Positions 59,411-64,000 of a DNA stretch of 64,000 bases are shown here, piece by piece. The stretch spans positions 1 through 64,000 of the forward strand of contig JALOSF010000005.1 of the NCBI GenBank assembly GCA_025458525.1, written 5' to 3'. This DNA comes from Cypionkella sp. (lineage in GTDB: Bacteria; Pseudomonadota; Alphaproteobacteria; Rhodobacterales; Rhodobacteraceae). The position numbers were made by a program, and so were the translations under genes. Position 1 is the first letter of the stretch. Every line of letters begins with the position of its first letter. Under the pieces are notes generated by a model. The model was not told the origin of the DNA and made no database searches. It saw only the letters and a program-made list of their open reading frames with translations.

Positions 59411-59608
59411 TCAGCCGGTGCGACGCAGACTGTGCTTGATCAGCGGCAAGCGCTGCGCCAAGGCCAGAACGGCGCGCACCAGCGCACCACGCTGGGCAAC
59501 CAGCACCTGCTTTGGCATGGCAAGCGGTGCGACCGGCGGAGCGAAAGGGTCCGCGCCGATGCGCTGCGCCGTGTCAAGATCCGGCAGCCTTGTCATTTGA
59601 ACGGTCAT
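59411..59608 (-). CDS. opgI: OpgI-like small protein between opgG and opgH
   Basis: A 65-residue protein starting at ATG 59608, overlapping the opgG stop as ATGA, and ending 3 bp before opgH. Sequence: MTVQMTRLPDLDTAQRIG, then PPVAPLAMPKQVLVAQRGAL and ALAQRLPLIKHSLRRTG, basic and amphipathic with no membrane span. Rhodobacter sphaeroides has a small opgI in the same place; identification rests on position. It may aid OpgH function as a separated N-terminal piece (inference). Confidence 0.75.
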   Translation of the reverse strand: MTVQMTRLPDLDTAQRIGADPFAPPVAPLAMPKQVLVAQRGALVRAVLALAQRLPLIKHSLRRTG

Positions 59609-61215
59609 GCGATCACCCATTGATAAAGCCAGTTTTCGGACAGCTTGCGTCCGTAACCCGCAACATGTGCGACCAGTTCCACGGTATTTGCCTCCTCGGG
59701 CAGAACATCGATGACGAGCCGCCAGATGTTCACCGAGTCGATCTTTGACAAGGTCTTGACCGCAATCTTGCCGCCAGAAATCGTCACGACCGGCTCGATC
59801 TTGGCATCTGCGGGCAAGGAGGCGAGCATGCCGCCCGCGAAATCGACCACGAACTTGCGTGTTCCATCGGTGTTTTCCACGCCCGAAACCCCGCCGATCC
59901 CGGCGCGCGTTTCCTTGACATAGGCGATGTCCGCCGCCGGATCGACGGGCAGTTGCCCCCAATGCAGGCGATAGGCGAATTCGTAAACCTCACCGATCAC
60001 GGGCTTTGCCTCGGGCACCCAGAAGGCGACGATATTGTCGTTCACTTCAAGGTCGGTCGGAATCTCGACAAGGCGCACCGCGCCGCGTCCCCAGTCGCCC
60101 AAGGGTTCGACCAGAAGCGAGGGGCGGCGTTCGTAATGCGACACGGCGTCCTGATAGCTTTCGAAATCGCGGTCGCGCTGCATCAGCCCGAAGGCGCGCG
60201 GATTTTCCTCGACGAACCACGACTCCGACAGCCGCGGCGGGTTGTTGAGCGGGCGCCAGATATAGTCGCCATCGCGGCGGTGAATGGCCAGACCGTCACT
60301 GTCGTGCACGTTGGGGCGGAAATCGTCGAATTCGGCGCGGTTCTTTTCCGAGAACAGGAACATCGACGTCAGCGGCGCCACCCCGACCTGACCCACCTCG
60401 TTGCGGAAGAACAGGCGCGCGGTGACATCCATTTCCGTATCGGTGCCGGGGCGGATGACAAACCGATAGGCCCCGGTGCAGCTTGCGCTTTCAAGGGCGG
60501 CATAGACCGTCACCTCGCGGGCAAAGGGCACGGGCTTTTCCACCCAGAACCGCGAAAAGCGGGGGAATTCCTCGGGTTGGCCCATGCCTGTGTTGATGGC
60601 CAGACCGCGCGCCGACAGGCCATAGCCGGTGTCGCGCCCAAGCGCGCGGAAATAGCTGGCGCCAAGGAAAGCCACAACCTCGTCAAACAGATCCGCGCGG
60701 TTCAGCGGGGCATTCAGGCGAAAGCCCGCAACGCCCGGCAGCGGTTCGTGCAGCGGCACACGGTCCTTGACGCGGTCATAATAGAGAAAATCATCGGTGT
60801 TGAAGATGATCGGCTGCGCGATGCCGCCCTCGACCTCGAACATCGTCACCGGCTCGGCAAACAGCCAGCCAAGGTGGAAGGCATGCATGTGAAAGCCCGC
60901 CTCGGGGCCGGCCCAACGGGCGCGCTTTGGGTTGAACTGCACCGCCTGATAGTCGTCATAGGTGAAGTCGCTGAAGAACCCGGTCGCGATGGTGGCCGGC
61001 GCCTGCGGCGCCTGCGCCAGCACCCGCATTTCCTCGGTCAGCCGATCAAAATCGAACGGCACACCGGCAGAAGCGGCAGCGGGGGCCGCTGGCTCCGTCT
61101 GGGCAAGGGCAGGCCCTGACAGGATGGTGCTGCATTGCAGAATTGCTGCGGCTCCAAAACCCGCCAGAAGGGCGCGGCGTGGCAGATTGACGGATGAACC
61201 CGGTTCGACCGGCAT
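59605..61215 (-). CDS. opgG: Periplasmic glucan biosynthesis protein
   Basis: A 536-residue periplasmic protein needed for the branching or release of glucan backbone. The N-terminus has a twin-arginine-like signal (NLPRRALLAGFGAAAILQCS). OpgG landmarks: YDDYQAVQFNPKRARWAG, FHLGWLFAEPVTMFEVEGG, SYFRALGRDTGYGLSARGLA, VTARLFFRNEVGQVGVAPLT and PNVHDSDGLAIHRRDGDYIW. ATG 61215 has GGGAG 6 nt upstream. It leads the opgGIHC operon. Confidence 0.94.
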   Translation of the reverse strand: MPVEPGSSVNLPRRALLAGFGAAAILQCSTILSGPALAQTEPAAPAAASAGVPFDFDRLTEEMRVLAQAPQAPATIATGFFSDFTYDDYQAVQFNPKRARWAGPEAGFHMHAFHLGWLFAEPVTMFEVEGGIAQPIIFNTDDFLYYDRVKDRVPLHEPLPGVAGFRLNAPLNRADLFDEVVAFLGASYFRALGRDTGYGLSARGLAINTGMGQPEEFPRFSRFWVEKPVPFAREVTVYAALESASCTGAYRFVIRPGTDTEMDVTARLFFRNEVGQVGVAPLTSMFLFSEKNRAEFDDFRPNVHDSDGLAIHRRDGDYIWRPLNNPPRLSESWFVEENPRAFGLMQRDRDFESYQDAVSHYERRPSLLVEPLGDWGRGAVRLVEIPTDLEVNDNIVAFWVPEAKPVIGEVYEFAYRLHWGQLPVDPAADIAYVKETRAGIGGVSGVENTDGTRKFVVDFAGGMLASLPADAKIEPVVTISGGKIAVKTLSKIDSVNIWRLVIDVLPEEANTVELVAHVAGYGRKLSENWLYQWVIA

Positions 61216-61498
61216 GATGGCTCCCAAACTCCGATTCGCGAAAAACTCAGGAGATTTCGCAGGTTATAGCACGCGGCGCTATATCACTTGCGATGCGCCG
61301 ACCGCAATGCTGCCATGCAGCACAATCAACCCTACTCCGTGAGTGTTCAATAACGCCTATAAGGGTTGGTGCGGCGTGTCATTTCGTCAATTCTTGGGGC
61401 CGGTCACGACTGCGGGACGCTTGAAATATAGGCAGATTTCCGCCGATCTTGCAGGCAATCTTCTGAAAAACCGGCAAGGACATGCCGGTGCAAGGCGG
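61216..61498. other. Upstream region of opgG
   Basis: 283 bp between opgG and the upstream glycosyltransferase gene on the same strand. It is less GC-rich (for example around 61310-61340 and 61420-61450) and should contain the opg promoter. I see no clear -35/-10 pair or gene. Confidence 0.4.
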
Positions 61499-62554
61499 CT
61501 AGGGCCGCAGGGGCAACTGGTCGAGCACCCGTCCCGCCACGCGGGCGGTATCGTCCCAGCTTGGCAGCGCCGCGCCAAGCCGTGCGGCCGCGCGCGCCAT
61601 GGCCGCCCGCTCGGACCCTTGGGTCAGCATCCGGCGCAGCCCCGCGGCAAAGGCCGCCGGATCCTCGGGCGTGACCAGCAGACCGGCCTCGGCGGGCACC
61701 GTATCGGGCACCGCGCCGGTGCGGCACGACAGGATCGGCAGCCCGTGGGCCATCGCCTCGTCAAACACGATGCCATAGCCTTCGTAGCGGGTGGCCAGCG
61801 CAAAGACCGACGCCCGCGCATAATGGTCGGCCAGCACCTGCTGGCTGACCCGGCCCGCAAGGCGCACCCTGTCGCCCAGCCCCAGACTGGCGTGCAGCAC
61901 ATCCAGAGCCCCGGCATGGGCCGCATCATAGCGCGACCCGATGATGACGGCCTGCCAGTCAAGATCCGTCACCTGCGCCAGCGCGTGCAAAAGGATGTCA
62001 TGGCCCTTGCGCGGGTGCTGGATCCCGACCGACAGGATCAGCGGCGGGTCGGATGGCACCGCCTGCCGCGGCGGCCTGTCGGTCCCCGGCTGGGCGATGG
62101 TGATGCGCGCGGGCGCCACGCCATAATCCGACTGGAGCAGGGCCGCCGTATGCGGGCTGGGCACCAGCACATGGGCGGCATGGGTCAGATTGTCCCGCTC
62201 GGTCCGGTAAAGATGCGCCCGCAGCGCAGGGTCCAGCCCGCTTTCATGCGCCAGAGGGTGATGCAGCATCGCCACCACCGGGGCGGCCATCCGGGCAAGG
62301 ATTGCCGTGTCGATCGATCCGAACACCAGCCCATCGAGGATCAGCGGGCAGGTCGGGGGCAGGGCGGTCAAGCGGGCTGCCGCCTCGGCCATGTCGCGGG
62401 CGTTGGGCACCGGGAATGACCCGCCCAGCTGAATATGGGCCACGTCCCGGCCATGGGCGCGCAGCCCTTCGAGCAGGCGGCGTTCATAGATATAGCCGCC
62501 GGTCAGGGTGGTGATATCGCCGGGGATGGCAAAAGCGGCAGGTCTTTGGGTCAT
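61499..62554 (-). CDS. Family 4 glycosyltransferase
   Basis: A 351-residue GT-B glycosyltransferase. The start ATG overlaps the upstream permease stop (ATGA). N-terminal AFAIPGDITTLTGGYIYERR and LEGLRAHGRDVAHIQLGGSF; the donor-binding half has ILSVGIQHPRKGHDILLHAL, RVRLAGRVSQQVLADHYARA and RYEGYGIVFDEAMAHGLPIL with the EGYGI..E..A motif. No signal peptide. Its acceptor is unknown; its coupling to an ABC permease is unusual. Confidence 0.88.
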   Translation of the reverse strand: MTQRPAAFAIPGDITTLTGGYIYERRLLEGLRAHGRDVAHIQLGGSFPVPNARDMAEAAARLTALPPTCPLILDGLVFGSIDTAILARMAAPVVAMLHHPLAHESGLDPALRAHLYRTERDNLTHAAHVLVPSPHTAALLQSDYGVAPARITIAQPGTDRPPRQAVPSDPPLILSVGIQHPRKGHDILLHALAQVTDLDWQAVIIGSRYDAAHAGALDVLHASLGLGDRVRLAGRVSQQVLADHYARASVFALATRYEGYGIVFDEAMAHGLPILSCRTGAVPDTVPAEAGLLVTPEDPAAFAAGLRRMLTQGSERAAMARAAARLGAALPSWDDTARVAGRVLDQLPLRP

Positions 62555-64000
62555 CGACTTTGCTCGGGGGCGTAGATGTGCAGGACCCTGGCCTCGACCG
62601 CGCCCACGGCCGCGTAGCCAAGCGCCGAGAGTGCGGCGACAAGCGCCACCGCGCTCCACAACATGTCGTGATCCGATACCGAGGCAGACAGCGCCATCAG
62701 CGTGCCGATCCCGATGCCGGTTGCCAGCCATTCGACCACCGTCACGGCCAGCACCGCGGCGGGAACGGCCATGCGCGCCGCGGCAAAGAAGGCGGGCAGC
62801 ATGGCCGGGATCTGAAGGCGCACCAGCCGTTGCAGCGGCCCGGCGGCATAGCTGTCGAACACATCGGTCACCTGGCCGGGCGTCTGGCGCAGCCCGTGCA
62901 GGCAGGCCACCAGCGTGGGAAAGAACACCATGACCGCCACAAGCGCGACGGTCCCCACCGCGCCGCGCCCCAGCATCAGCACGATCAGCGGCGCCGTGGT
63001 CACGATCGGAACCGAGCGCAGCGCGATGGCAAGCGGCATCGCCGTGATCGCCAGCCGGGGCAGCAGGGTGAAGGCGATGGCAAGCCCCGCCCCGGCGATC
63101 AGCCCGGCCAGATAGCCGGGGATCAGCAGAACCCCGGTTTCCACCAGCGCCTCGCCCAGGGTTGCGCGGGTCTGCGCGGCATCCGGCTGCCAGAACAGCG
63201 CCGCCAGCACATCTTCGGGCCCTTTGGCGAAAAACGGGTTGACCCCGAACAGCGCAAGCCCGCCGCCCCAAAGCAGCACGACCACGGCAAGCACCGACAC
63301 CGCACCCAGAAGTGCAGCGGCAAGGCCCGCACTGCGCCCGCGCGGCTCGGCGGGCGGCGCAAGGATCATCGGGGGCGCATCGGTCAGCACGCGCCGCGCA
63401 AGCAACCCGATGCCCAGATAGGCCATCACGGCCACCCCCGTGGCCAGTGTGGCGATGGCCCATGTCATCTCGACATCCAGCCCGCGCATCGCCCGCACGG
63501 TCAGCACGCCGATGCCGCGCTCTGCCCCGGTGAATTCCCCGACCATCGCCCCAAGGATCGCTGCCGGGGCGGCAATCTGCAAACCGGCAAACAGATAGGG
63601 CAGCGCCGCCCGCATCCGCACATGGACCAGAGCGGCTAGCCGACCACGCCCGTAGCTGCGCACCAGATCGAACCAGCTGGAGGGCGCGGCGCGCAGGCCG
63701 ACCAGAAGCGGGATCAGCGTGGTGTAATAGACCGCCAGCGCCGCCAACACGATCTGCGGCCCGTCGCCCGGCCCCATCAGCACCCGAAGGATCGGCCCCG
63801 TCGCCACCAGCGGCAGGCAGAAGATCACCAGCGCCACGCCTGTCACCACACGTTGCGCCGCAGGCCAGATCAGCGCCAGCGCGGCAAGTGCGATGGCCGC
63901 CAGATTGCCCAGCACGAACCCGGCCAGCGCATTGGTCAGCGTGGCCGCCAGCGCGCGCCCCATCAGCGCGTGGTTTTCGACCAGATAGCCCACAACCGCC
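62551..64000 (-). CDS. Fused tandem ABC permease, NitT/TauT-like (partial)
   Basis: At least 482 residues, open at the right edge. Two complete SsuC/TauC-like permease units are joined head to tail. The first EAA loop is FDLVRSYGRGRLAALVHVRM with AILGAMVGEFTGAERGIGVL; the second is FDSYAAGPLQRLVRLQIPAM with AVLAVTVVEWLATGIGIGTL. The linker is APPMILAPPAEPRGRS. A single chain would replace the usual permease homodimer. ATPase and binding protein are not in the window and should lie beyond 64000. Confidence 0.88.
   Translation of the reverse strand, partial: AVVGYLVENHALMGRALAATLTNALAGFVLGNLAAIALAALALIWPAAQRVVTGVALVIFCLPLVATGPILRVLMGPGDGPQIVLAALAVYYTTLIPLLVGLRAAPSSWFDLVRSYGRGRLAALVHVRMRAALPYLFAGLQIAAPAAILGAMVGEFTGAERGIGVLTVRAMRGLDVEMTWAIATLATGVAVMAYLGIGLLARRVLTDAPPMILAPPAEPRGRSAGLAAALLGAVSVLAVVVLLWGGGLALFGVNPFFAKGPEDVLAALFWQPDAAQTRATLGEALVETGVLLIPGYLAGLIAGAGLAIAFTLLPRLAITAMPLAIALRSVPIVTTAPLIVLMLGRGAVGTVALVAVMVFFPTLVACLHGLRQTPGQVTDVFDSYAAGPLQRLVRLQIPAMLPAFFAAARMAVPAAVLAVTVVEWLATGIGIGTLMALSASVSDHDMLWSAVALVAALSALGYAAVGAVEARVLHIYAPEQSR

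Noticed and set aside
62555-63463. Upstream in-frame extension of the glycosyltransferase
   Set aside because: It is an alternative frame of the permease gene; ATG 62554 in the ATGA overlap is the natural start.

Overview
The window is gene-dense, GC-rich DNA that reads like a chromosome (or large replicon) of a Rhodobacterales-type alphaproteobacterium. Pointers are an opgG-opgI-opgH-opgC glucan operon in the order known from Rhodobacter sphaeroides, a rhizobial-type thuEFGKAB trehalose operon, a luxR/luxI pair, many ABC uptake operons and very tight gene packing. I see no IS element, prophage, tRNA, rRNA or CRISPR array.

Layout. 1-4.0 kb: a ThuA/glutamine-amidotransferase-like protein, a glycerate 2-kinase and a LysR regulator. 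4.1-15.0 kb: one long plus-strand operon for hydroxylated aromatics. It encodes two intradiol dioxygenases, a glyoxalase-fold ring-cleavage dioxygenase with a partner hydrolase, maleylacetate reductase, a five-gene branched-chain-type ABC importer and a TfdB-like FAD phenol hydroxylase; the logic is hydroxylation to hydroxyquinol, ortho cleavage to maleylacetate and reduction to 3-oxoadipate. 15.1-17.3 kb: an acetyltransferase, two small helical proteins and an orphan Crp/Fnr regulator. 17.6-24.8 kb: thuR-thuEFGKAB on the minus strand, with two matching LacI-type operators.

25.4-42.5 kb is the most unusual region. It holds two amidohydrolases, a dipeptide/nickel-type ABC importer, a solute-binding-like protein without a signal peptide, two PuuE-like deacetylases, two SIS-domain sugar isomerase/deglycase-like proteins, a DeoR regulator, a BtpA/SgcQ protein, a PfkB kinase and an Asp/Glu/hydantoin racemase. 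Together they look like a pathway for an amide- or amine-linked sugar compound, substrate unknown. 42.7-47.3 kb: an orphan AceE-type thiamine-diphosphate enzyme, then luxR and luxI with a long C-terminal tail. 47.3-50.4 kb: modE-modA-modB-modC with a Mo-box-like site. 50.6-53.2 kb: a GAF/Fis regulator without an AAA+ domain, a perfect palindrome and an aldehyde dehydrogenase. 53.2-56.4 kb: a TPP-riboswitch-controlled ykoF-thiX-thiZ-thiY pyrimidine uptake operon. 56.5-61.2 kb: opgG-opgI-opgH and a frameshifted opgC. 61.5-64.0 kb: a glycosyltransferase and a fused double ABC permease that runs off the right edge.

Recurrent traits: GC-rich hairpins between a binding-protein gene and the next ABC gene in four separate operons, three convergent gene pairs whose stop codons overlap by 4 nt, and many ATGA start/stop overlaps.
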